This document shows positions 13,641 to 25,850 of a stretch of DNA of 64,000 bases, one piece after another (within the stretch, counting starts at the first letter, position 1; every line of letters starts with the position of its first letter). Where the stretch lies: assembly GCA_025345505.1 (NCBI GenBank), contig JANVCC010000130.1, positions 3,570,453 to 3,634,452 on the forward strand. Reading direction: 5' to 3'. The notes below the pieces were generated by a model, which had not been told where the DNA came from, searched no databases, and saw nothing but the letters and a program-made list of their open reading frames with translations. The DNA is from Todiramphus chloris collaris. Lineage: Eukaryota; Chordata; Aves; Coraciiformes; Alcedinidae. Both the position numbers and the translations under genes were made by a program.

Positions 13641-15828
13641 AATCACTGTTTCTCCTTCTGGCATCTATAAATTATTTTTGAGAAAAATATATACAGACTT
13701 CTTCTTTATTCCTTGAACCTTTGGTATACCTCTCATGCCTTTTTCTTATATTCACCTAGTTTAGAGGTAACACTGTTAGATTTTGCTAGGGTGTGTGAAC
13801 TCCATCAGCTGTTCTTTATGCAGTATCCTCCATCACTAAACTGCAAGGGTAGAATCAGTAAAGAGCATGGTAAATAGAAGACTGGCATATTCAGACTGTT
13901 TTAAGGGAATTTCTCTACTAACATGACTTGTGAGTTTGTGGCACTGGTTTAAGGAGGTAAATGAGACATGATACTGGAATGGAATTTCTGAGTTCTGAAC
14001 AGTAAAGGCTTGACTGGTCTTTGGTGCTGTGTAGCGTATAAATGCTGGTCACAACAAAATATTACACAAATTAAATTGCATAAATATTAATAAAGCAACC
14101 ATTTGTAAGTTAATAACTGCCTAAATTCCAATAGCATAATTGTAATGGAATAAAATAAATGGAATAGAATGGAACCTATTTTGAAAGCAGAAGCAGAATA
14201 AGAAAGATTTTTTAAAAAGATTGTTAAATAGTCTCAGAAGCTATACTAAATTGTTAAAAACTGAAGCTGAATACTCTTTGGATTCCATATAGTATGTGCA
14301 GGTGCATGTTTGTGTGTGCTTGTGTTTGTATATATATAATGTTTGTATATATATAATGTTTGTGTATGTATTTTTCTCTACTACAGCTCAGTCGTTGAAA
14401 GGTTGCTACTGAATCCCAGCAAATAAAGCTTGCTTGCATATATAATAAATGTGATTCTAGAATGATATCACTCATAGAAACAGGTAGACATTTATTGTTC
14501 TGTGTTTGATACAGACATTTTGGTAAAGCATGAATGGGGAAGTATATAAAACTGAGCTAAGTTAATTCCAGTTTTTATTACAGGAACTAGGGAGAAAAAG
14601 AACTTTGTCAAAACCAAAAGAATAAAGTGATAAGAGAAATAAGCACTTGTGTTTGATCCTTTCAAGCTGATTTATGAATAGTGTCTTTGAAAATCTGAAC
14701 TCTCCTGTTTTTGAAGTTTGTCATAGTATCCTAGTAGATGGTTGGTAAGTATGGAAAGAACTTTTGACCTGTTTGTCTTCAAACTCAGTTGACTGGGACT
14801 CATCTTCCTCACTTGGTGACTGAGGCAGCAGTTTGTTGGCAGTTGGTGACAGAAACTTTGGATGCAAGTTTGTCAATGAAATTGGGCCATCCATCTCTGT
14901 TATATCACTTGATTTTGAAGTGTACTGTGCCAAACTCCTAAAAGGCAGCTTTGCTTCCATTCACAGAAGTTTTGCAGAAATAGGAAACCTGAAGCCAGAA
15001 GGAAGGCAGTACTGCAGTTCTTGGCGACGATTCAGTTTTAAACTGGTTTCAACTAATTTAAGACTGCAGCCAGTATTACTGTGATAACCACTACAGAACA
15101 GATTGTTTCTCTTTGCTGTACCAAGAAGGGTAGAAGGACCTATACCTTTGGATTTCTTTGTGATTTGTGTTGCTCTTTTCTGAGGTGGGATGCCTAGGTT
15201 TTATCTCTTGCTTGAGTGGAAGTTGAAGTACGTATGCAAATTAAAACAGCATCAACATGGGATACTCTGGTATGTTAAGCAGATGTGTGCAGCAGGAGCT
15301 GAATGGTTAGATTGCTTCAACTGAAGGAGTGAGCTAAAAATGTCTCCAGCATCCTGGGTGAATGGCCTGCTGGACAAAAGGGCTCTTATGTTTCATCTTC
15401 TCCTACAAGTATGCAGAAGCATCAAACATACCTTCCATTCAGTGTGACCTTTTCAAGGTTTTCTTTTTTCCTTTGGTCTTAACTGAACTTTTTTCTGAAG
15501 CTCAGATACTTGACTGAGTATAAATTATTTATGCAACTCTCACTACCAACACCATTTACTTAAAAAATAAAAAAAATATGAGCTATACCTTACAATATCA
15601 AGTGAGTTTGTTTTTTTGTTTTTAAAGCAGACTGCATTTTATTTTAATTTTAGTTCAGAGCCCTTAATGGGACAGAGGAGTTACATTTTCCTGAAATGTT
15701 TAGCCATGCCATAAAAATGGAGATTGTGCATTAACCCAGCTGCTTGACTTTTTATGTTAAAGAAAATAACAAATATTTTTAGGTTTTAAATAAAGCTGTG
15801 ATTTCAGTGATTTCTCTTACACATCTTG
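13641..15828. other. Non-coding DNA
   Basis: AT-rich unique sequence apart from the minisatellite at 14324. No exon recognised. Confidence 0.65.
14324..14370. repeat. 17-bp AT-rich minisatellite, about 2.5 copies
   Basis: The unit gtttgtatatatataat occurs exactly at 14324-14340 and 14341-14357, followed by a partial degenerate third copy. TG-rich sequence precedes it. Confidence 0.85.
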
Positions 15829-16134
15829 CTAGTGGATAGCAAGTTATCCATGGGACAGCAATGTGCCCTTGTGGCCAGAAAGGCCAATGGCATCCTGGGG
15901 TGCATTAAGAAAACTGTGTCCAGCAGGTGTAGGGAGGTCCTTCTCTCCCTTTACTCTGCCCCAGTTAGACAACACCTGGAATACTGTGTCCAATTTTGGT
16001 CTCCCCAAGTTAAGAGAGACAAGGATCTACTGGAAGGAGTCCAATGGAGAGCTATGAAGATGATTAAGAGACTTGAGTATCTCCCCTATGGAGAAAGACT
16101 GAGGCAACTGGGTCTGTTTAGTCTTCAGAAGAGA
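15829..16134 (+). mobile_element. CR1, left part (ORF2 C-terminus), interrupted by an LTR
   Basis: The reading frame from 15826 gives [16 protein letters not shown], then [12 protein letters not shown] and GLFSLQKR. This is the C-terminal region of CR1 ORF2 without a frameshift up to the break at about 16134. The sequence continues at 16700 with the next CR1 segment (gactgagaggggtccttatta). The element was therefore one copy before an LTR element inserted. It is 5'-truncated, with its boundary near 15829. Confidence 0.93.
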
Positions 16135-16699
16135 TGTCATAGATGGTAACAGAGGTGGTGTAGTGTATGTCTCAATATTGCTGTATTGGTGTGGACAGAC
16201 TTCAAACCATAAACTGGACAGTGGTTGGACCGCAAGTTAGAAGTTCCCGTTTCAAATGCAGAATTAACTCCGAAAACTGCAACCTCATCCCTACTCATGT
16301 GCCCAAACCCAGGGCTTGGAAGACTGAGAGGTCTGGAGATCCTTGAAGACCACCTAAGACCCCTCAGAGACGGTGTTGGGCATGTGTGCCACTTCCAGGT
16401 GGTGGGTGCGGTTAATCAGAACAGTTCCTGATAAGAGAGCAGGAACCACCAACATTGGATGGAACGTTCTCCCACCAGACCTGGAAACAAATCGGACTGA
16501 CGGGACGCTGCAGATCTGTGGTGGTAGCTATTGCGACTGACCTTTTTTTTTTTTTCCTTTCTTTCTCTCTTTCTCTTTGCTTTGCAAACTTTTTGTCGGT
16601 CAAATAAAGTCACTTGGTGCTTGACTCCGTTTTGAGTCTTAATTCTGTTCCCGAGAATACGAGCAAAATCTCACTCTGGTCTATGATGGGCACACAACA
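16135..16699 (+). mobile_element. Solo LTR of an endogenous retrovirus inserted in a CR1
   Basis: This 565-bp block splits a CR1. It begins TGTCATAG and ends CACAACA (TGT...ACA). The flanks are AGAGA on the left and GGAGA on the right, a 5-bp target duplication with one mismatch. Removing the block and one flank copy restores a continuous CR1. A polyadenylation signal AATAAA is at 16603-16608, after a pyrimidine-rich tract (about 16541-16580), fitting the U3-R-U5 order on the + strand. No viral coding region is present, so it is a solo LTR left by recombination between two LTRs. A 5-bp duplication suggests an ERVL-type integrase, but the family is an inference. Confidence 0.8.
16603..16608 (+). 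terminator. Polyadenylation signal within the solo LTR
   Basis: AATAAA lies about 90 bp before the LTR 3' end, followed by a TG/T-rich stretch (ggtgcttgac, ttttgagtctt). This is the usual arrangement of an LTR poly-A site. Its activity is unknown. Confidence 0.5.
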
Positions 16700-17054
16700 G
16701 GAGAAGACTGAGAGGGGTCCTTATTAATGTCTATAAATATCTGAAGGGTGGTTATCAAATGGAAGAGGTCAATCTCTTTTCTGTAGTGCCCAGCAATAGG
16801 ACAAGGAACAATGGGTATAAACTTGAGCATAGAAGGTTCCACCTCAACATGAGGAGGAACTTCTTTACTGTGAGGGTGACAGAGCACTGGAACAGGCTGC
16901 CCAGAGAGGTAGTGGAGTCTTCTCCTCTGGAGACTTTCAAAACCTCTCTGGGTGAGTTCCTGTGTGTCCTGCCCTAGGTGATCCTGCTTAGTCAAGGGGG
17001 TTTGACTCAATGATCTTTAGAGGTCCCTTCCAACCCGTAACATTCTATGATTCC
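16700..17054 (+). mobile_element. CR1, right part (ORF2 end and 3' UTR) of the split copy
   Basis: This continues the CR1 begun at 15829. The translation around 16820-16960 includes [10 protein letters not shown], then [19 protein letters not shown]. It is followed by the 3' UTR (tgatctttagaggtcccttc) and one terminal cattctatgattc unit. Together the two parts give about 660 bp of CR1. Confidence 0.93.
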
Positions 17055-19805
17055 CCCTATTTACCTATGTCATCTGCCACTATCACCACCCTGCTTCAGG
17101 CCTATGCTTTAGATTTATTGAATATCCTTTCTGAATATCTAATTTATAAATCTGATTGTTCTGAATAGAGGTGTTAGAAAAGGGCAAGAAATAAAAAAAA
17201 AACATTTTGCGGCTGCAAAACCAGAAGTGTTATATGAGTTAACTCCTATCTTGGAGAACCAAGTGCCCTTGCAGGCAGCAATGAAAATTTCTAGGAAAAG
17301 AGGCCAGGCCACATAATAAGCTAGTTGTTAGCTGTCCTATTTATGAAGTTGGGTGAATTATCACCGATCCTAAAAGGAAACACAAGTTAGCAAGTCAGTA
17401 ACAATGCACCTTATTCTGCAGGACAGGAGGTAGAAAATGCAGTAGGAGTAGGGACCCCGAGTGAACATTTGAAGAGCTCAACAGGAACATAAAGAATATT
17501 AAAGGTTGCTTTCCTCAGTGTTAGTCATGAATACATGTGCCTTGTTCCTTTGATTAAAAATTTTCTTCCTTGTCCTGTGTAGCCCTGATGTTCTGTTCTT
17601 CCTGGCTGATATACCTAGAAAAGACAGGTGCCTTTATGGGTGATGAATTCAGTGATTCTTAGCACACCTATAACTAACTGCCACTGACAAAGCTATTAGG
17701 CCTGGTGGACCTTGCAGGCTGTGCTCAGAGCTGCTTGCTTTTACATAAAACCTTTGAAAGTTTCTGTTGGGAGGAACCGTTCAGTTTTTAATGTAGGGAA
17801 ACTGAATACTGAGTAGCATTTTATTAATATTTGTCTGTTACAGGAGGCTGACTACAGCTGGAATTGCTCAAAAATTTGGGGCAGCTGGAGGTGTGACGGG
17901 TTAGACCAGCTCATGGGGTAACCTAGGACCAATTACCATTTATCAGGAATGTGTTTCATTTTCCATATTTTAATCCTTTATAATTCATGACCGTAGGAAG
18001 TATCCTGCTCTGAACTTCAAAAACAGTAAAAGAGCTGTGAAAATGCAGCTTAGGGTTTGGGTTTTGTTTCAATCACCTAAATCCATTCCTCTATCCCAGC
18101 CCAAAAGAACTTCTGTAGTTGTGATAGAAAATGACGCATCATGGTGTGTTTGTCTGTGCACATCTGTTTCTTACGTGTTATCTGTTATCTTGCAGAAAGA
18201 AATTGCCTGTCAGGTGAGGAAGTTTGTTATTTCCTTACTTCACTGACATGACCTGTTCATTCCCATTTTATGCAGTGATCACATTCTCTTCTTGTCTGCC
18301 ATTACTAAGGGAAAGTTTCTGGTTGACTAATTATGCCCAGGGGCGTATAGTAGCAGGGCAGCTTCATGCATGTTTCTAGTATCCTTGACTTTGAAGGAGT
18401 TAAACAGCAGCATTCCCATCTCCTGGGAGCTTGTTCTGGGGAATGCATGTTATTTCTTTCTGTGTTAGCAGCATGAGAATGTTGCATGTGCTCAGGAGGA
18501 CCCTCAGTTAGTCATGTGGCAGTCTGATTCTCCTATGGTAGCTATTCATTATTTTTTTTTTTTTAACGGGAAAGAAGAGATGAGGATTCTTTATCTTGTT
18601 CACTGTTTACAGTGTTAAAGGAGATGAATAGAGAAATGAACACCTAGGGCTTTCTGGAAAAGTTGGACAAATGGGAAAAATCTGAATTTTATCTCGTGCC
18701 TGGATAATTTTCCATTTGGAAAAATTGTATTTCAGGATAGAAACTGATTCTGAAAAACTACATGATTCTGGATAGCAAGGTGGGAAAATAATTGGCTGAT
18801 CTATCTAAGGTCTTCGTTACTTAACTCGATACTTGGTTATAACACAGCAACACTTGCTTGGTACTTACAATCCATCCAGGATTTCTGGGGAATTTTGTCA
18901 TTTTTTCCTAATGCAGGTATAGTTTTTATTTTAACCCCGGGAGAAATAGCAATCTCTAGAAAGTCTTGCTGCTTGAATATTTGCAAAATTAAATAGTACA
19001 CAGCTACTAAAAGAGACTGCTATGCAGAACAGCAACTAGGAGCCTCAGCTATATAGACTGAGAAGCAGAATTATTCTGGGAAAAAAATTAGTGGACAGGC
19101 CAAGGACTTGTTTGTGCTCATTGAATGGTCATCAGCATAGTCAGTGAAGTGATATGTAAAGCACTGTGGGACATGCTCACAGTACTTCACTTTGCACTCA
19201 ATAATTTTCAAAACAGAGATTATTTATTTATCACCAGTTCTGTCATACTGCATTTAGGAAGAGAAGGCAATTTGACTTTTTCTTATGGATTGAGTTTCCC
19301 TGCCAGATTCTGGATCAGGGAGTCCTACTTTCCTTTCAGGGGGATTTTCTGATATGCTCTTAATTGGTTTGAAACCACCCAGCCAATTACTGCTGTTGCT
19401 GTTTATTAGATCTGCTGTTTGTGCGTTTAATGAGGATAATCAATATAGCACATTTTACCCACATTTAGCACATTATCCAAATTCTTTTATAATAGGGATT
19501 GATTTTTAACCAAAAAGCTAGTCACATGGATTTCTTTTTACTGTCAATTTATCTAGTAATACGTTGTGATACTTAAGTTTATGCTGTACTAGTTTATAAA
19601 GTCTCTATTAAATTTGGCTTATAAATACTGTTGAATTGATCATAGCATTATCAGCAATGCATAAGACAATGAGGGAGAAGAACATTTTAAGTACTGCTCC
19701 CTGTTATCATTTACTGATACATTTGTAGGAAAACATGTTTTGTTCTTCATTGCTTCTTCGTGGATGACAGTTCTTAAAATCTTTGTTACGTGACTGTTTT
19801 AGCTA
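17055..19805. other. Non-coding DNA
   Basis: Unique AT-rich DNA with a T run at about 18552-18564. No gene or repeat recognised. Confidence 0.65.
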
Positions 19806-19927
19806 TGTTTTGTGACAGGACAGGGCTCTAGATAATCTCATCTGGGCTCCCTCTCCCACGAAAGTTTGGATGAGATGATTCTTTGAGGTCACTTACAATG
19901 TGGGCTGTTCTTTGATTCTGTGATGCT
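19806..19927 (+). mobile_element. CR1 3'-end fragment, degraded
   Basis: The order of motifs (ctctagataatctcatctggg, then tggatgagatgattctttga, ggtcacttacaatg and tttgattctgtgatgc) follows the CR1 3' UTR, with many substitutions. It is a short, old copy. Confidence 0.7.
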
Positions 19928-22900
19928 ATGTGAGTCTTAATAGAAACATACCTTTTTCCACAGTAAAAAATTCAGAGTAGCAAGTAAAATATATTTTCAT
20001 CTTTTCTGGGTAGGTAACGAAGAGATGGCAGACATTGGCATGAAGTTAGTGCTTGTTGAAGTTTGTGTTTCTAACCAAATTTGGAAAGAAGGAGTGTAAT
20101 TAATGAAAAAGGGAAAATAACTTTTCACATGTTCTGTAGGCAGAAAACCTACTATTTTCTAAGCTTTAGTTTCTGTACTTTGAAGAACTTAGCTTCTGTG
20201 CCTTCTAGTAAGTAGCAGTTCATCACCTGGATAGTTTGCATGAGAAATGTTCTGAATTTCTAAATGAAAAGTAAATACAGAATATTTTAGAAATATCCAT
20301 TTAGGGTAAAACACCTTTTATTTTATTTTATTCCATGAAGCATAAGTACAGGCCACCCAAATCCAGTCAGTAGCCTCCTCCAATTCAAGATTGTCAAGGT
20401 ATTGGATTTAAGAGCCCAATTTAACCTTCTTTAAGAGTATCATTATTGCACAGGTTAGCTCAGTGTCTGCTCTTTGGGTTGTACACCAAGAATTTTAGAA
20501 CAAAAGTGAGCTTTCCAGCAAATGCTGGACATTAAGATCTGGGAAGACAGGAAAGAAGAGCCCAAATGATGAAAACCAAGATCTTCTAAGGGTGAACATC
20601 CTGCTTATGCAACCTGTCTTGTGTGGTTAAGCGCGCTTTGGAATAGCAGAGGTTTGGTTGTGTATTTCCTTTATTTTCCAACATCAGCAGGCAGGTGGAG
20701 GAAATACACTGAATATATGGTCAGTGGTAAAATTCCAGTGTCTTCTGTGAGTCCGTTTTATGTGATTTAAACCAGCTTGATCCAAATGGCAGCTCGTAGG
20801 CTGGGCTTGCCCTGTATCAAACTTCCATTCATCCTCTCGCCTTTTCCTCAGAGAAGATGGACAGTGAGTCTTTGGGGCTTGACGGCTGAATGACTCTCTT
20901 TGTATGTGGGCAGCTACTTGGAGCAAGACCTGCCACCACACCAACAGGGTATAAGAATTGATGAGAATTAAACAGTATCATGTCTGTCACAGTCCACATC
21001 TTGGGTGTTTCAATCACAGCTTTCCCACGGGCACAGCTCATAACTGGGGCATAGGAGTCTTACAGTTGTGATCTGTATGTATAGCTACAGAAATTGGATC
21101 ATGCAGATTTAAGGACCTTGCCCTAATCTAATCTGAAAGCAATAGTGATGTAGATAAGGGAAGGAAGGTCTTTACATGAATAAAGAACAACCATCTGGCT
21201 TTATACTGGAGACAACTCCCGCAAGATTTTTGAACAGCCTCTGTCTTTGGATGGATTGCAGTATAAAGATGTGTTGTCTCAACTGAAGAATCACTTGTGA
21301 TGTCTTCTGATTGGTTTTCACCCCATTCATACATAATTTATTTTATGCTTGTATGTGAATAGTCCCACCGAGGTAAAAAGAACAACTGTTTGTGTGCTGA
21401 AGTGCCTTGATTATTGAGCTAACTATCCTCCATGCTCAGAGCTACCCAACAGGCATCAAGACATTTGACAGCAGTGTGCCAGGATGCTGGCAACAGTTTT
21501 TGCCTGTACCTTTAGTCTCCCTTCTCTCCTTCCCTGCACTGCAGCTTTATGGTAGGTTCTTCTTGCTTATTATTTTCTTTTTTTCATGCTGACCCTTATG
21601 CTTAGAGTTTCTTTCCTAGTGCATCAGAAAGCTGTGCTTACTTTATACATATTTGCAAACAGTAACCTGTTTTTCTTCGCTCAGTTCCTCCTTAAAACAC
21701 ACATCCTCTGCAATCCTGTCACTGTGTGTATCAAAAGAAAAGAATAATCTTACATATAATAAATTAAAATCTATCAATTTCACTGCCTGTACTGTATTGA
21801 ATATGTAATTCATATTCTCTCATTTATTGACTATTTTAAGTTTGTGTGGACAGAAGTCACCTCTTTCAGTGGTTTGCCAAGTATCATGGAAGTTGATGGT
21901 GCTTAGTAACATAGTAACAGGATCCTGTTAAATTTTAACTCTTGCCTTTGTAACTATAGCTGTCTTTGTGAAGGGATCAATACAGCAATATTCAAATCCA
22001 AGAGAGGCTCCAAGTGAAAGTGTTAGGTGTTCTTACCCTGCTGGATGTCTTTTTCTCAATGCTAATCTACTGTGCTATCTGGCATTAACTGAGGACACCT
22101 TTTCAGGTGAGACCTGTAACTGAACTGAAGAGTTACTGCAGATCAGGACAGAGGTGGCTTGGTAAAGCTGGGTGTGATTATCATACTGCAGGTTTTTTTC
22201 TTCAGCCAATGCTGAAGTTTTCTCATTTTGCATAACCTGCAAATCAGTTTAAAGATAAATAAATAAAATCTTTAAGTCTTGGTGATTACAGCATTGTTCT
22301 TAGAATAATTTTAATGAGTACTTAGTGGGGATTTTGCACCGTTTTCAGTTTGGTTCACAAAATTTGGGTTATATTAGCGCTGCTGTATTCCTCACTGACA
22401 GTACTTCTCTCCAAACAAGTAATCTTAAACAAGCAAACTTAAGCCTGCAGACAGTGCATTCACTCTTTCCAGTTACCTTCTTTGAACTGTTTCAAATTAG
22501 TCCACATGTTCCTGGGGTGTTTGCTACGTGGTATTTGGTTGGCAGTGTGAAAGACATAAGAATTTTCCATAATGGTACTTTTTAGACTGTGAAATATATA
22601 TTGAGAATGAGGAAAAAAGTTATATTATACTGATTTTATATAGGTGTTCTCTTGTGTTGTGGGATCCCCCGAGTAATTATCTCGATAAATAGGGCACCAT
22701 TTTTTTTAGTTTTTTTTTTCACTTGCCAACTGTAGAAGTCCGAAGACTATATGATTAGTGTCTAAAGCTATTATGTAAATCTTCTTTGCCCCAGTTTAAG
22801 TTAATGCTCTACATATGGCATGCCTGGTAGGGTGACAATTCGTGTTCGCTCCTTACCCAAGCGCTGCTCTTGGCGTGTTGCTAGAATAGGAGAGCTGGAC

Positions 22901-23607
22901 AAGCGGTTTATGAGTTCTGAAGCAATCATTTTAGTTTTTCATGTGCAGTATACAGATGACTCACTCCTCCTGTGTTTTAGCACTGACATGAGACTGTTCT
23001 GTAAATAGCAGATGTTCAGAAATAGGACACCTCCCACCCCCATTAGCTATGATATCAAGGTAATGTAGCTATTTGATTTTGAAACAAAAAGCAGGAGCAA
23101 ATTTCAGCACTAGTAGCATTCTAGAATTACATTCTAAGATAAGGGACCCAATTTATTTCAACTTCTTGACAACAGGCTAAATTACTAGTCATCATCTTAG
23201 GAGATAAAGGGAAAATAAAGAAATAAGGATGGTTAAGACACAATGCCAAGATTGATAATAGATGGAAAGAGGGTTTTCTTTTTTCTTTCTCTCTGAACAG
23301 CATTTCAAGATCTTGCAACCTGACACTTTTTGAAAAGTAAAGGTAAGATTGGAAAAAGCAGTGTATAGGGCAGTGTGCTGATAGGTGAAGAGGTTTGAAA
23401 GAGGTTATGTTACTCTATATTTGTTTTCTGTATAGAATAGCCATGTTGGGACGAAGAATTCCTTGATTACAAAGCTGAGAAAGGAGGAGAGCATCACACT
23501 TCAATCTCTCTTAGGAATTCTGTGTTTCTACCGTATTTACCCATGGCTCACAGTCTGGATGCAGAGAAGGAAGCAGGAAAGAACCCAAAACAAGAAAGAA
23601 GTCAAGA
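19928..23607. other. Non-coding DNA
   Basis: No recognisable exon or element. A short CpG-containing patch at about 22840-22900 stands out slightly but has no interpretable content. Confidence 0.6.
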
Positions 23608-23962
23608 AGGGAAGAATGAAAGGCAAATACAAAGTCCTGCATCTGAGATGGAATTAACCAATGCAGTAAATACAGGCTGGGCACAAAGTAGCTTTGCAGA
23701 AAAAAGACCTGTGGACCCTGTCTGGTGATAAACTGAACATCAGTCAGCAGTTTGCCCTTGAAGCAAAGAAGGCCAATTACATACCGGGTTGAATGTAGCC
23801 AGTAGAGCAAGGTAGATGATTATCCTGCTCTGTTTGGTGTTTGCGAGACCACACGTACAGTACTGTGCCCGGTTTGGGGCTCCCCAGCAAAAGAAGGCCA
23901 TACTTGCATGTGTCCGTTGGAGGGCTTCCAAAATGATCGGAGGGGAGGAAGAAATAGCCTTC
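23608..23962 (+). mobile_element. CR1 ORF2 fragment, old
   Basis: Collinear CR1 blocks can be followed: aaagtcctgcatctgaga, gaaaaaagacctgtggaccc, ctgaacatcagtcagcag, gcaaagaaggccaa, gagaccacacgtacagtact, gggctccccagcaaaag, then ggagggcttccaaaatgatc. These are the nucleotide equivalents of the ORF2 C-terminus. Frames are broken by indels. The 3' end is missing after about 23962. Confidence 0.82.
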
Positions 23963-24849
23963 TTGCAGATTTAGAAGATTCTGGTACTTAAGCAAGTTAA
24001 GATGGATAACAAGATCCCATATGCCAGCTGCCCGTGTTGATTGTCCGCATACTTACCCTGACTCCATAACAGAGTGTCTGTGTGGTAGCTTACTCCTTTT
24101 TCAATTGAGGGCTGAAATAACTCATACCTACTGTGGTTTAGCATAGGATGCAAACATATACACTGGTTGTTTCTCAGCAGTTGGTACCAGTTAACTGCCT
24201 GCCTCATGGTAGCCTGTGCATACGTCACAGCGGAGAATTATCCGATTTAGTTGTACCTTGCAGCAACACAGCTGCTTTCTGAATCATTCCAGTTCACATG
24301 TTGGTATTTTCCTCATGCATTCACTGCCACGAAAGAATGAATAAAATCTGTTAAGAGCCGGTGATGTGAAGATACGCTTTTATGTACGAGAATGCACAAT
24401 GGGTTTAAAAGCTGCACAGCTACTGCACGGACCTTCTCTGTTCTTTCTTTACACATACTTTTGCTAGACCTCCATAGCCCAGTTTTCAGGTTGAAGGGTG
24501 TGCCAGTTTCACAAGTTCTTAAACTTTCTTGTCTTTTTTGGGATTAATTCAGCGATTCCCACTGGTGAATGAGATTGTTTCTATTTATAGATTATCCTTC
24601 AACACACATTCAGTGCTCAAGTTTGTCACCAATGCAGAACAGTAGATTTCTTCTTAAAAAGGAAGTCAAAACACATAGCAAACAGGTCTTTACCTCTAAA
24701 TGTAATGAGAGGATGAGAAAGGAAAAATGAAAACACCATACAGAAGTGATTGGGTGGTGATTAAAGGTAATCTGTGCCTGGCTAAATGAATGCACTGCTG
24801 TTGTTTTCAGTACAGATGATAAGGTAGGGCGTGTAAGGAAGGCAGGATA

Positions 24850-25850
24850 GCTCTTGGGAAGGAGTATATATAGAAATGGAAATTACCATTTCTGAGGTGG
24901 AAGCAAACCAGAAAGAATTTAATGTATTGAAACTGAACAGACTTGATAATCCCTACCGCAGAATATTGATGTAACCAGCACAACAAAATTGTAAATCCAC
25001 TGGTTAGAATTTTTTCAGAATTTGACACCTGTGGTGTCTCTTTTCAAAAACGGGGCAGAGATAATCTGCCTGACTACAAACATACTAGTTTGATCTAAGT
25101 GCATTAGCTTAGAACAAACTTTGAGGGAAGGGATGATTACAGGCATGGAGCTAAACAACAAAAGAGATGAAATGCATCGTGTGTTTACCAGAGAGAGGTT
25201 GTACCACACTAACCTGTTATCTAACATTACAACTGATCTTTTAGAAAGGGGCAGGAGTCCTTATTTGTCTGTATTTCAGTAAAATGCCTGATGAACTGTT
25301 ATATAGGGAAATACTAGTCAAAATAAAGTTTAGAATAAGGTATGAAAGGTGGTCAAGAGAAATGGCTGCAATGAATCTGTAAGTAAAGATGAAGAGAATG
25401 CTAGATAGGAGGGAGAATAATGATGGAGTACCTCAAAGATCAGATTTGAAAGTATCTTAATTTCTTGTTAAGGAAGTTGGCATGAAAAATAAGAGAGCTG
25501 GAAGTTGCTGACAACTTGGAGCATTGGAAAAGTGGACAGGAGCATTGGGCAGAAAAATAAGATAGTATGAAGTGAAAGATCATGCCCATAACAAAATTGT
25601 AATGCTCTCTTTTTGAAAATGTTGAAAATGCTTTTGATTGAAAATGACTGAGGAACAGAAAGAATGGGGTATGAGTGTCAACTGCAAGGTGATTATGAAC
25701 TGTGACTGTGTGTGAGGTAATCCTAAGGGAGAGCAAAGGTGGTTTTAAAAAGGATCAGGAAAGGATTTTTGCAAAGTAAGGAAATACCCAAACTCTTATA
25801 CTTCGGTAGCACAATAATTGGCTGCAGTGCTGTACATCCTATACAACCTG
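24850..25850 (+). mobile_element. Ancient CR1/L3-like LINE remnant covering reverse transcriptase to the ORF2 end
   Basis: Heavily decayed but collinear ORF2 segments are visible in order. Tctgaggtggaagcaaacca (about 24890) is followed by a region before the RT core at 25020-25080. Accagagagaggttgtaccacacta (25188-25212) and ttcagtaaaatgcctgatg (25277-25295) are the expected FSKAFD-type block. Gatggagtacctcaaagatca (25422-25442) is the GVPQ-type motif. The stretch about 25700-25835 follows the ORF2 tail. It has many stops and frameshifts. The motif wording resembles the older CR1 lineages shared with turtles and crocodiles more than recent bird subfamilies. The boundaries are approximate. Confidence 0.7.
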
